Positions 4,798 through 12,300 of a DNA stretch of 15,968 bases are shown piece after piece. Position numbers and translations under genes: made by a program. Origin of the DNA: Sporomusa sp. GTDB lineage: Bacteria; Bacillota_C; Negativicutes; Sporomusales; Sporomusaceae. Each line of letters begins with the position of its first letter. Positions within the stretch are counted from its first letter, which is position 1. The stretch lies in NCBI GenBank assembly GCA_029256645.1, contig JAQSXM010000023.1:1-15968 (forward strand), in the 5' to 3' direction. The notes under the pieces were generated by a model that was not told the DNA's origin, searched no databases, and was given only the letters and a program-made list of their open reading frames with translations.

Positions 4798-6384
4798 GTG
4801 ACCATGACTAGCATAAAAAATGTCTATGATGAAGTCCGTGTTTTTTTTGATGAAGAATCGGAATGGGACGTAGCGATAAAACGTGAATGGATTGAAGGTT
4901 TCTTGCGGCAAAAAGCCTGGCAGGGAGCTAATGATGAGGCACTAAGGGATACATGGCGCAATCTTCATATGTTTGTATTATATTTAGCTTATTCAGGTGA
5001 AACTGTCGTCGATGAGATGACGGCTTCTGAATATAGTTTGGCTATCGAATGGATGATTGTACAAATAGAGGATTTTAAGCCTAATGTCAAAACTGTACGA
5101 CATCTGTTTGACGTGTTGCTGGAGTTTTATGAATTTCTGGCTACCAAAAAGATAGTTGCGGAAACAGCAGGGTTGCAGCAGGCAAAGGAGTATATGACTG
5201 GCGGCAAACGGCTTAAATTTATCGAAGCGGATAGCGAACAGGATGAATTGCAGCTATTTGAGGAAGGAGCGAGTTCATCATCTAAATCATTGCTGACGAT
5301 GCCTAAGGATTTAGGGCGAATTGTTGGTGAGGCAGTTGAACGGCTGATGATTAAGTTTAGTGCTTATTTCCAGCAGGAGAATTTTGTCGATGACTTCGAC
5401 CGGGCGCTAATGCTTTATCTTGGTCCTTTAAATCAAATGCCGGAAGACGAAGATGACGATGAGTTTTGGTTGGGGTTCTGGGACTATTTTCTATTTGACT
5501 ATCATCTGCTTTCAAATGACAAAACGCCGTTGGTTCAGTTTAATATGGATTATAGTGAACGCCTGGCTAGTGAAGAACGGAAGATATTGCAAGAGCTTAT
5601 GGGTGCAAAATTCACCGTGTTTTATGTAGAAAGCGTAATTAATCAGGATTGGGTTGAGTGTATTAACCTACTAACAGAAGAAAAATTCCGTCTTCCTAAC
5701 CCTAATTTCGATTATAAGCTTGTGAAAAAGCTGCTGTTTTATGGCCATGTTTTCTTGCAACAGGAAGAAAAGGAACTGGTTATGATCAATTTCATTACTA
5801 GTGTTGAAATAAGCAGCAATTTGCGCAGACGGATTAAAGAAGAAATTATCCGCCAGAAAGTCATGCTGCAGATTCAGCAACCGGATGCGACCTGGAATGA
5901 TTTTGTGCAGCGCCATGCTAATGCAGTGCGGCATACCATTGATCTTTTAGCTACATGGGCCAGGGTCAATGTTACCTCATATGCACAGGTTGAGCGTATT
6001 TTCCCACATTCTGTAAATCATGAAAAAACCAATATTGTTAATAGTGAGGTTTTAGAGCTAATCGAGCGGTTTATGCCTAAATTTGGCTATTCCCACCATG
6101 ATGCTGTGTTGGCGCAGAAATTGTGGCAAGATTTCTCTTATGCAGGAACTGTTAATGTTCGTAAGCCTGCCGCCTGGGCATCTGCCGTTATTTTTGCTTA
6201 TTCTCAGATTAATACTGGTGATGCCGAGGTGCCGGCTGAGACATTGGCCGAAGAAATGGCCATAAGCAAATCCAGCATTAGTGTAAACCGCGCTAAAATG
6301 TTTGAAGTACTAAAACTGGAACGTTATGACCTCCGTTATCTAAGTGAAGAGGGCATGATTTCGTTGTTATACGACTTGCAGTAA
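4798..6384 (+). CDS. Large hypothetical protein with C-terminal HTH/cyclin-like region
   Basis: A 528-aa acidic cytoplasmic protein of unknown function. GTG 4798 is preferred because AAAGGAG at 4783-4789 ends 8 nt before it; the frame is open from 4777, and ATG 4804 is an alternative. Three regions are visible. Residues about 1-150 are helical and resemble the SAM-like core-binding domain of tyrosine recombinases, but no catalytic Arg/His/Tyr set follows. The middle (about 270-350), with FTVFYVESV and INLLTEEKF, looks like the beta-rich module found in bacterial DUF6398/SEC-C-type proteins. The C-terminal part (about 422-505) has KPAAWASAVIFAYSQIN, then a helix-turn-helix ETLAEEMAISKSSISVNRAK; this recalls the cyclin-like repeat of TFIIB and DUF6398. 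It heads an operon with the zinc-ribbon gene 19 nt downstream. DNA binding is inferred, not shown. Confidence 0.75.
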   Translation: MTMTSIKNVYDEVRVFFDEESEWDVAIKREWIEGFLRQKAWQGANDEALRDTWRNLHMFVLYLAYSGETVVDEMTASEYSLAIEWMIVQIEDFKPNVKTVRHLFDVLLEFYEFLATKKIVAETAGLQQAKEYMTGGKRLKFIEADSEQDELQLFEEGASSSSKSLLTMPKDLGRIVGEAVERLMIKFSAYFQQENFVDDFDRALMLYLGPLNQMPEDEDDDEFWLGFWDYFLFDYHLLSNDKTPLVQFNMDYSERLASEERKILQELMGAKFTVFYVESVINQDWVECINLLTEEKFRLPNPNFDYKLVKKLLFYGHVFLQQEEKELVMINFITSVEISSNLRRRIKEEIIRQKVMLQIQQPDATWNDFVQRHANAVRHTIDLLATWARVNVTSYAQVERIFPHSVNHEKTNIVNSEVLELIERFMPKFGYSHHDAVLAQKLWQDFSYAGTVNVRKPAAWASAVIFAYSQINTGDAEVPAETLAEEMAISKSSISVNRAKMFEVLKLERYDLRYLSEEGMISLLYDLQ

Positions 6385-6403
6385 ATGTTAGGAGGGATGG
6401 AGA

Positions 6404-6766
6404 ATGGAATGTCCTAACTGCAGTGCACACCTTGAATCTGGAGTCAGTTCGTGTCCGAATTGCGGACAGGAACTGGCAGTTAAGGTGCTCAGCCGTCAGG
6501 AACGGGATAATTTCGATGGGGTTACTATTGAAGAAAAAAATGATGGTGACAGTCGGCGCCGGTACAATAGTTATGAATCCAGCGATAGGGCACGGGTTAA
6601 AGGTGTTAATCTTGTTTTTGATTCCTCTGGCTGGATGGGAAAACTAATTATTGCTGCCATATTTGCAGTATTGGTGTTCTTTTTCCTGCCACTGCTGTTA
6701 TTTATTTTGCTGGCAGTTGGTGCGGTGCTTGTTACTGTCTGGTTATTACGGATGTTTAGAAGATAG
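6404..6766 (+). CDS. Zinc-ribbon membrane protein
   Basis: A 120-aa protein with two parts. At the N-terminus a short zinc ribbon is formed by C3-P-N-C6 and C17-P-N-C20. After a polar, charged linker (about 25-75), residues about 79-116 are continuously hydrophobic and can form two closely spaced membrane helices, ending in the basic RMFRR. The layout suggests a cytoplasmic zinc finger anchored in the membrane. GGAGG (6391-6395) lies 8 nt before ATG 6404, and the gene begins 19 nt after the 528-aa gene, so they are very likely co-transcribed; a terminator follows. Similar zinc-ribbon/TM proteins are common in Firmicutes without known function. A role as membrane partner of the upstream protein is a guess from context. 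Confidence 0.8.
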   Translation: MECPNCSAHLESGVSSCPNCGQELAVKVLSRQERDNFDGVTIEEKNDGDSRRRYNSYESSDRARVKGVNLVFDSSGWMGKLIIAAIFAVLVFFFLPLLLFILLAVGAVLVTVWLLRMFRR

Positions 6767-6775
6767 GAAAAGAAT

Positions 6776-6807
6776 AAAACGCGGGCGCAATTGCGTCCGC
6801 GTTTTTT
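6776..6807. terminator. Bidirectional terminator between zinc-ribbon gene and nadE
   Basis: AAAACGCGGGCGCAA/TTGCGTCCGCGTTTT (6776-6805) forms a long GC-rich stem with one G-T pair and an AATT loop. TTTTTT at 6802-6807 ends + strand transcripts, and the AAAA at 6776-6779 gives a U-tract for nadE on the - strand. Confidence 0.9.
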
Positions 6808-6863
6808 AGTAAGCGAGAAAGCTCTAACTAATGTTAACCCATGAGTTATGATGCAGCTTTATT

Positions 6864-8750
6864 TTATTCAGATAATAACTGATTTTTTAATGCCTGATAT
6901 TCTTGAGTAAAATATACGCTATTTTGCGCTTCGCGATGATCAAACCCATAGGCGCGGCGGCTGACGGCCAGGACGGGTGGTGCTTGAATCCGTTTAGCGA
7001 CTGCCATGCCGGTATAAAGGCGCCACCAGCGCTCAAGATCCTCAATAAATTCACGCGGTCCGGGGAAAAGCTTGTTTACTAAGCCGGGCTCGCAGCCCAG
7101 TTTTTGCTCAAGAACATCTATGCCCTGAGTATACCATAGTAGAACATCTTCCGGGGTCACCCTGTTCCAATACTCCATAAAGGCCCGAAATAAAAAATCA
7201 TGGTAGGGGTAGATAATGGGATCACCCTTGCCTTCATCGACCGATTGATCAAATGAAAGCTCGGCGCTTGGCACCAGATTAATCATAGCCTGGGGAATTA
7301 TTTCACAGCTATAAACCTGCGTGTTTAAATAATGTGCCAACTGATAGACCTGATGTTTCCATAAATCAGCCAAAGCGGCTAAGAAGCCGGCTTGGTCGCC
7401 ATACAGTGTAGCGTAGCCAACAGTAAGCTCGCTCTTGTTGGCATTACAGGTAAACCCGCCGCCAAAGGCAGCGGCAATGCCTGAGAGCAGCCGGGCTGAC
7501 CGGTCACGGGCCTGGATATTCTCCAACACAAAGGATGATACTGACAGATTGCTTTGCAGGCCGCTCCCGAGATGGTTTATAGGGGTATCGCTTATCTGGG
7601 CGGCTGTATGTTCCACTGCTTGTTCGATAGGCATAACAGTATACAAACAACCAAGATTACGGGATAACTGTTCAGCCAAATCTTTGGTTGTTTTTGAGTT
7701 GAATTTACTGGGCATGTTTACCAGAAGAATATTGTCCGGTTTTAAAACACGGGCATACAGCGCAGCAGCCACTGCCGAGTCGATGCCGCCTGATACCCCG
7801 ATCACTATCTTGGTCATGCCAATTGACTGCAGGAATTGCTTAATACCGTAGCAGATTGCCTGGTACAGGCTGTCAATGGTGAAGTCATCAGGTACACCGA
7901 CAGGTGTAAGATTTTGTCCGCCGGAGCTAACGTCCAGCTCAAGATAATCAAGTGTTTCTGTGAAGGGCTGACAATAGGCGATAATTTGACCGGAACTACT
8001 ATATACGGTGCTGAATCCATCAAAGGTGTAGACCGTTTTACCGTTGTTTTGCAAGCCGGTATTGTTAACGTAGAGCAGGGGGGTGCCTGTATCCCGGGCC
8101 TGTTTGGAAAAAATTCTGTTGCGTTTATTGTTTTTGCCCAGCGTAAACGGTGAGCTCGAAATATTAATGATTAAGTCTAACGGGCCGTTGGCAGATAAAG
8201 CAGCAATCGGATCAACGCTGTAATCATCATTCCAGCCGTCCTCGCAAATAATGCAGCCCAGCTGATATTCTCTGCCCTTAATTGATAGTTTTACAGGCGT
8301 TAATAATGTCTCTACATCCTGTCTAAGTTCAAGTGCCAGCTTGCGTAAGCTGACAAAATGCCGCGTATCGTCAAATTCACGGTAATTTGGATGTAATGTT
8401 TTGATACGGGTGGCGGTTAATTGACCATTGTTGGCAACAAAGCAGGCATTATGTTTGCGTACCCGGCCATCGTCACCATGCTTGTCCCATTGAACTGCTA
8501 CATTACCAAAGATGATGCAGATATCCTGAGCAGCAGCGATTATCCTCCGGCCAAAAGCCTCACAATCGCGCAGATAGGCCTGCTGTTCCCAGGTATCGCC
8601 CAACAAATAACCGGGAATAGCCATCTCCGGGAAGATAATGATATCAGCTTGGTGGTTACGGGCATCGTTAATCATGGTTAACATCTTGGCGGTATTTAAA
8701 TCCGGCCTGCCAGGAATAACTTCCATCTGGCCTAAAGCTATTTTGAGCAA
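6864..8750 (-). CDS. nadE: Glutamine-dependent NAD+ synthetase
   Basis: Makes NAD+ from deamido-NAD+, ATP and glutamine, the last step of NAD synthesis. The 628-aa chain has the two expected domains. The N-terminal nitrilase-fold glutaminase (about 1-280) shows the catalytic triad Glu42 (FPEMAIPGY), Lys117 (KTLHPNYREF) and Cys169 (CIICEDGW). The C-terminal synthetase carries the PP-loop SGGIDSA at 320-326. Length and domains match the fused, glutamine-using type, so no separate ammonia source is needed. It starts at TTG 8750, with GAGGTG 8 nt upstream and no better start in frame. About 180 nt separate it from the HD-GYP gene on the same strand; a weak terminator lies in that gap, and I see no clear promoter. 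It ends at the shared terminator 6776-6807. Confidence 0.97.
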   Translation of the reverse strand: MLKIALGQMEVIPGRPDLNTAKMLTMINDARNHQADIIIFPEMAIPGYLLGDTWEQQAYLRDCEAFGRRIIAAAQDICIIFGNVAVQWDKHGDDGRVRKHNACFVANNGQLTATRIKTLHPNYREFDDTRHFVSLRKLALELRQDVETLLTPVKLSIKGREYQLGCIICEDGWNDDYSVDPIAALSANGPLDLIINISSSPFTLGKNNKRNRIFSKQARDTGTPLLYVNNTGLQNNGKTVYTFDGFSTVYSSSGQIIAYCQPFTETLDYLELDVSSGGQNLTPVGVPDDFTIDSLYQAICYGIKQFLQSIGMTKIVIGVSGGIDSAVAAALYARVLKPDNILLVNMPSKFNSKTTKDLAEQLSRNLGCLYTVMPIEQAVEHTAAQISDTPINHLGSGLQSNLSVSSFVLENIQARDRSARLLSGIAAAFGGGFTCNANKSELTVGYATLYGDQAGFLAALADLWKHQVYQLAHYLNTQVYSCEIIPQAMINLVPSAELSFDQSVDEGKGDPIIYPYHDFLFRAFMEYWNRVTPEDVLLWYTQGIDVLEQKLGCEPGLVNKLFPGPREFIEDLERWWRLYTGMAVAKRIQAPPVLAVSRRAYGFDHREAQNSVYFTQEYQALKNQLLSE

Positions 8751-8796
8751 AAAAATTTCACCTCAAATCGTACAAATGACATGCAGTGTACTTTTT

Positions 8797-8811
8797 CGCT
8801 GCCAGGCAGCG
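8797..8811. repeat. Palindrome upstream of nadE
   Basis: CGCTGCC-A-GGCAGCG is a perfect 7+7 bp palindrome about 46 nt before the nadE start. It is far more GC-rich than its surroundings and has no U-tract on either side. It is a possible operator or leader hairpin for nadE; no known NAD repressor site is recognised. Confidence 0.35.
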
Positions 8812-8897
8812 CTTGTCCTTCAAAACAATGCTAATATGTTATTATTTGTAGCTTTGTTAGGTTTAGACGTCACATTGTGTTTTTTTAGCTAAATATG

Positions 8898-8925
8898 AGA
8901 GCCGCCAGGAATGAATGGCGGCTTA
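8898..8925 (-). terminator. Probable weak terminator after the HD-GYP gene
   Basis: AGCCGCCA (8900-8907) and TGGCGGCT (8916-8923) form an 8-bp GC-rich stem right after the stop at 8931. On the - strand it is followed only by CTCATATTT, so termination may be partial and some transcripts may run into nadE. Confidence 0.5.
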
Positions 8926-8930
8926 ATTAA

Positions 8931-10007
8931 CTAACGCACAACATAATGAATACTGACTTCCGACTGTTCTGAGAGATCGACTACTGACTGGTCATCAAAC
9001 TGGACCATAGACAGTGAGGGTTTCTCCTTGTTTATAAATACGACCCGTCCCTCGCGACCATCAGTAAGTGCTACCCTGTTACCTGAGAGAAAATTGGACA
9101 TACTGTCAATAAAGGTTATACACACTTTCGGGTCAAGCCTGTAAACCTCATCTCGCAGCTTCTGCAGACTCAAATAAGGGCTCAGTTTTGATTGTGGATC
9201 TTCCCGGTTGATAGTGAGGCTTTCGTCATATAAATCAGCTACAGCAATAATCTTTGCATATGGATGAATGTAATAATCAGTGATTCCACCGGGATAACCG
9301 CTGCCGTCCCGCCGCTCATGATGCTGAAAGACGGCTGCAGTAATGCTCTGAGAGATAGCGGAGATTTTGCTGACAAGTTCATATCCATAGGAAACATGTT
9401 TTCTGTATTGCTCATACGCTTCCGGCAGCAGTTTAAAAGGCCTATGTAACAATTCAGGTGCTAAGCGGGACTTGCCGACGTCATGTAATAGGCCAGCCAG
9501 GGAAATAGCGCTAATTTGTTCTGGCGGATATTTCAGCCAGGTGGCAATAAGGGCTGAGATTGCGCTGACATTAACGCTATGATACATTGTATAATCATCG
9601 CATGGCGGCAGATTATAGAGACGGTCAATCACATTGCCGGCTTCGGCGACATTGGCGGCAATATCCGCAGCTGTGGTGGTAAAGGCTTCGAGTGGAATTT
9701 CCTGGGTAGCTCTGATATCATCAAATGCTTTTTGCACGACCAGGACTGATTTGTTATACGTATTAAGGAATTTCTGTATCTTGGGATCGAGAAGCGGATT
9801 GGCTGAAGATATTTCGCTATAAATAAAAACTTTGGGGACCTGCCAGTTACCCAGTTTTTGAATATTGTGCTGGCTGAGGATACTGTTCTTAGCAAACAGT
9901 ATTTTCCCATCATCTGAACAGACATCGTGAGACAACTCCATCCCAGGAACCAGAAACTCAGTCTGATGCTCAATAATCTTACGTTTTTCATCGCCGACTT
10001 CGCTCAT
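8931..10007 (-). CDS. HD-GYP domain protein (probable c-di-GMP phosphodiesterase)
   Basis: A 358-aa cytoplasmic protein expected to break down the second messenger cyclic di-GMP. The N-terminal region (about 15-65) with FLVPGMELSHDV is the beta-rich cap often found before HD-GYP domains. The HD-GYP core follows: His143, the metal-binding pair H175-D176 in HDVGK, and HHERRDGSGYP at 229-239. All signature residues are present, so activity is likely. The last ~50 residues (EGRVVFINKEKP onward) are a small beta domain. There is no receiver, PAS or membrane segment, so the sensory input is unclear. ATG 10007 has GAGAGG 5 nt upstream; the in-frame GTG at 10013 lies inside that site. It is divergent from the ACT-like gene across a 258-nt region with a strong hairpin. 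Confidence 0.92.
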   Translation of the reverse strand: MSEVGDEKRKIIEHQTEFLVPGMELSHDVCSDDGKILFAKNSILSQHNIQKLGNWQVPKVFIYSEISSANPLLDPKIQKFLNTYNKSVLVVQKAFDDIRATQEIPLEAFTTTAADIAANVAEAGNVIDRLYNLPPCDDYTMYHSVNVSAISALIATWLKYPPEQISAISLAGLLHDVGKSRLAPELLHRPFKLLPEAYEQYRKHVSYGYELVSKISAISQSITAAVFQHHERRDGSGYPGGITDYYIHPYAKIIAVADLYDESLTINREDPQSKLSPYLSLQKLRDEVYRLDPKVCITFIDSMSNFLSGNRVALTDGREGRVVFINKEKPSLSMVQFDDQSVVDLSEQSEVSIHYVVR

Positions 10008-10056
10008 AAGCACCTCTCAGTAAAGCGTTACACATACAGGGATAAAGATAGACTTA

Positions 10057-10099
10057 GTCGCTCTTAACCCACGTGTAGCAGTAGGGGGTCTAGAGCGAC
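10057..10099 (-). promoter_or_regulatory. Hairpin in the upstream region of the HD-GYP gene
   Basis: GTCGCTCT (10057-10064) is perfectly complementary to AGAGCGAC (10092-10099). After a 2x2 internal loop, ACCC (10067-10070) pairs with GGGT (10086-10089). It lies 50-92 nt upstream of the HD-GYP start. The known c-di-GMP-I riboswitch core motifs are not seen. It may be a leader structure or operator. Confidence 0.4.
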
Positions 10100-10192
10100 C
10101 TGAAGATTCCATAAATGGACAAATATAGATAATAATTTCGACATCAGAAAAAAGAATCCTCCACTAACCTTTAATATATTTGCAGGAAAAAT

Positions 10193-10222
10193 TTGCTGAT
10201 TTATTAGCAGGAATTTTATAAT
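10193..10222 (+). promoter_or_regulatory. Promoter of the ACT-like gene
   Basis: TTGCTG (10193-10198), 18 nt, TATAAT (10217-10222). The -10 is perfect and the -35 moderate. GCAGGAA is repeated at 10182-10188 and 10207-10213, around the -35. Confidence 0.5.
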
Positions 10223-10234
10223 TAGTGGATAAGT

Positions 10235-10250
10235 AATATACGAGTATATT
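10235..10250. promoter_or_regulatory. Palindrome between promoter and start of the ACT-like gene
   Basis: AATATAC-GA-GTATATT is a perfect 7+7 bp palindrome starting 13 nt after the -10 and ending just before the ribosome binding site. The position fits a repressor operator. It is AT-rich, so chance is possible. Confidence 0.4.
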
Positions 10251-10265
10251 TATGGAGGTGTTACA

Positions 10266-10523
10266 ATGTCCGATTGTTCGACAATTATGGCGATTATCCA
10301 GGCCAACCGGGTAGAAACAGCTGTAAAAGTTCAAGATGTGCTAACGAAATATGGCTGTCATATTCGGGTACGGCTGGGACTGCATGATGCAGCGGTTGGT
10401 GGCTGTACTAACAGTGGCATCATATTACTGCAGTTATGTGGTGAGGATGTACCGGTTGATCAGATTGAACAGGAACTAAAAGTAATACCTGATGTAAAAG
10501 TTAAGTATATGACATTAGAATAA
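10266..10523 (+). CDS. ACT-like small regulator (TM1266 type)
   Basis: An 85-aa protein with the beta-alpha-beta-beta-alpha-beta pattern of ACT-like/NikR-C-terminal domains: ETAVKVQDVLTKYG, a central RVRLGLHD loop and a final DVKVKYMTL strand. It resembles the TM1266 family, annotated as putative regulators of iron-only hydrogenase systems, although no hydrogenase gene is in the window. It has four Cys (4, 31, 47, 58), unusually many for this size, which could serve metal or redox sensing. ATG 10266 has GGAGG 7 nt upstream. It is a single-gene unit: a promoter at 10193-10222, a palindrome before the ribosome binding site and a perfect terminator directly after. Family assignment is moderately sure, function is not. 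Confidence 0.75.
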   Translation: MSDCSTIMAIIQANRVETAVKVQDVLTKYGCHIRVRLGLHDAAVGGCTNSGIILLQLCGEDVPVDQIEQELKVIPDVKVKYMTLE

Positions 10524-10526
10524 GAA

Positions 10527-10560
10527 AGTACGAGCGCGGTAACCCGCGCTCGTACTGTTT
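10527..10560 (+). terminator. Terminator after the ACT-like gene
   Basis: Perfect 13-bp stem AGTACGAGCGCGG (10527-10539) / CCGCGCTCGTACT (10544-10556) with loop TAAC, then GTTTATT. The stem is very stable and the U-tract short. Confidence 0.85.
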
Positions 10561-10561
10561 A

Positions 10562-10590
10562 TTGACAAATTGAGGGAACAATTATATACT
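10562..10590 (+). promoter_or_regulatory. Promoter of the DUF362-ybaK-B3/B4-thrC cluster
   Basis: TTGACA (10562-10567), 17 nt, TATACT (10585-10590): near-perfect vegetative promoter right after the previous terminator and about 50 nt upstream of the DUF362 gene. Confidence 0.75.
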
Positions 10591-10642
10591 GTGAAAAAAA
10601 TGCAAAAGCTATGGACAAGAATTCTGATTGGAGGGACTACTC

Positions 10643-11716
10643 TTGCCAGCAAATGTATATTTTATTCCGGTGGCTGATGCTCTGCCGCCAAATGAACAAG
10701 CTAAGGTAATGGCCAACATATTCGAGTCTTCCGGTGCTGCTCGGACTGTTGGCAGTAATGATTTAGTTGCGATAAAAGTTCATGTTGGTGAAAAGAAAAA
10801 TACAACCCATGTCAAGCCTGAATTAGTGAGGGAATTGGTGCAAAAAACTAAAATCTTAGGCGGTCAGCCATTCCTTACTGAAACCTCTACATTATACAAG
10901 GGCGAGCGTGAAAATGCTGTAAAACATATTCTTCACGCCCACAAACATGGTTTTAGTATCGAAAATACAGGTGCGCCATTCATTCTGGCTGATGGTTTGG
11001 CAGGCAATACTGAGCATGAAGTTGTTGTTAACGGTGAGCTACATAAATCTGTCAAAGTAGCCAGAGAAATCTTAACAGCCGATTGTTTGCTAGTTGTTTC
11101 GCATCCAACCGGGCATCCTGCTGCCGGCCTGGGCGCTTGCATCAAAAATCTTGGTATGGGGCTAGCCAGCCGCATGGGCAAAATGCGCCAGCACTCGGCC
11201 ATGTTGCCTGAGGTCAGCAATAAGGCATGCCAGTTTTGCCAAAAATGTATTAAATGGTGTCCTCAGGATGCCATTGTTGAACAAGCCGGTAAAGCATATA
11301 TTGTTACTGAGAAATGTATTGGCTGTGGTGAATGTCTGGCTGTGTGCCGGTTTGATGCTGTAAAATATGACTGGAATGCAGAGTCAGGATTCATGCAGCG
11401 GAGTATGGCCGAACATGCCTATGGGACAGTATTTGATAAACAGGGGAAATGTTTCTTCTTCAATGTGCTTATCGATATGACCAAAGACTGCGACTGCTTT
11501 AGTGTAAAACAGTCCAAACTTATTCCAGATATCGGTATATTAGCTTCCAGTGATCCTGTAGCTATTGATAAGGCCACTCTTGATCTGACGGCTAAGGGGC
11601 ACGGAAAAACTCTGGCTGAAATGTCATATGCTCATCATGATGCGATGATTCAAATAGAACATGCTGCAAAAGTTGGTATGGGGTCACTGGAATATCAGCT
11701 AATCACAGTTAAATAA
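10643..11716 (+). CDS. DUF362 protein with two [4Fe-4S] clusters
   Basis: A 357-aa cytoplasmic iron-sulfur protein. The DUF362 domain covers most of the chain (LVAIKVHVGEKKNTTHV near the start, TGHPAAGLGACIKNLGMG in the middle). A ferredoxin-type insert supplies two complete cluster motifs, CxxCxxCxxxC at C196/C199/C202/C206 and at C225/C228/C231/C235, each expected to bind a [4Fe-4S] cluster. These proteins are common in strict anaerobes; their reaction is unknown and electron transfer is inferred. TTG 10643 has GGAGGG 7 nt upstream; the earlier in-frame TTG at 10628 lies on that site. It starts the probable operon with ybaK, 70 nt downstream, and has its own strong promoter. Confidence 0.92.
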   Translation: MPANVYFIPVADALPPNEQAKVMANIFESSGAARTVGSNDLVAIKVHVGEKKNTTHVKPELVRELVQKTKILGGQPFLTETSTLYKGERENAVKHILHAHKHGFSIENTGAPFILADGLAGNTEHEVVVNGELHKSVKVAREILTADCLLVVSHPTGHPAAGLGACIKNLGMGLASRMGKMRQHSAMLPEVSNKACQFCQKCIKWCPQDAIVEQAGKAYIVTEKCIGCGECLAVCRFDAVKYDWNAESGFMQRSMAEHAYGTVFDKQGKCFFFNVLIDMTKDCDCFSVKQSKLIPDIGILASSDPVAIDKATLDLTAKGHGKTLAEMSYAHHDAMIQIEHAAKVGMGSLEYQLITVK

Positions 11717-11786
11717 GCTGTAAAAACAGCCTACTATTAAAATAGACCAGTAGTTACTAATGGTAGGTAAGGGAGATGCGGGTACG

Positions 11787-12260
11787 ATGAAGACGAATGC
11801 CGCCAGAATATTAGATGGTCTTAAGATTGTATATGAACTAAGAGAATATAAAGTAGATGAAAATGATTTAAGCGCGCAACATGTCGCAGATAAAGTCGGG
11901 ATGCCGCATGCTCAGGTGTTCAAAACATTAGTAGCCAGTGGCGATAAGACTGGTGTGATTATGGCCTGTATTCCAGGCGATGCCGAGCTTGACCTTAAGG
12001 CTTTGGCAGCCGCGAGCGGCAATAAAAAAGTAGAAATGGTGCCGTTAAAAGAGGTTCAACCGCTGACTGGTTATATAAGAGGTGGTGTGTCACCACTTGG
12101 TCCCAAGAAACGCTATCCTGTATTTCTGGATGCAAGTGCCGGTAAGTGGCCGGCAATTGCAGTCAGTGCCGGGATACGGGGATGCCAGCTTGTTGTTGCT
12201 CCTGATAAGCTGGCACAGGCCATAAATGCTACATTATGTCAGATTTCCCGTAACTGCTAG
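11787..12260 (+). CDS. ybaK: Cys-tRNA(Pro)/Cys-tRNA(Cys) deacylase YbaK
   Basis: Trans-editing enzyme that removes cysteine wrongly attached to tRNA(Pro), 157 aa, the usual length. The chain begins MKTNAARILDGLKI, the family's normal N-terminus, so ATG 11787 is chosen over the open-frame ATG at 11760, which has no ribosome binding site; GGGAG at 11771-11775 lies 11 nt before it. The essential lysine is K46 in QVFKTLV, at the same position as in Haemophilus YbaK. GDAELDLKALA, SGNKKVEMVPLKEV and LTGYIRGGVSPLG are further family blocks. It lies 70 nt after the DUF362 gene and 40 nt before a second tRNA-editing-type protein; no terminator separates them. Confidence 0.95.
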   Translation: MKTNAARILDGLKIVYELREYKVDENDLSAQHVADKVGMPHAQVFKTLVASGDKTGVIMACIPGDAELDLKALAAASGNKKVEMVPLKEVQPLTGYIRGGVSPLGPKKRYPVFLDASAGKWPAIAVSAGIRGCQLVVAPDKLAQAINATLCQISRNC

Positions 12261-12300
12261 GGGTTGATTTTTCAAATGTCCGGGGAGGAGTTTTCTTACT

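Noticed and set aside
4798..6384. Tyrosine recombinase/integrase
   Set aside because: Only the N-terminal fold is reminiscent; no Arg-His-x-x-Arg-Tyr catalytic set is present, and no attachment repeats or mobile genes flank it.
7435..7851. 138-aa open frame on the + strand
   Set aside because: It is wholly antisense to nadE, whose domains and catalytic residues are intact; a frame shadow.
9629..9991. 120-aa open frame on the - strand
   Set aside because: Out-of-frame shadow inside the HD-GYP gene, with no start signal.
10008..10265. c-di-GMP-I (GEMM) riboswitch before the HD-GYP gene
   Set aside because: The conserved core segments and GAAA-type tetraloop arrangement are not found; only a plain interrupted stem is seen.
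11717..11786. Terminator between DUF362 and ybaK genes
   Set aside because: Only a 4-bp (CTGT/ACAG) and a 5-bp (CTACT/AGTAG) repeat without U-tracts; too weak to split the cluster.
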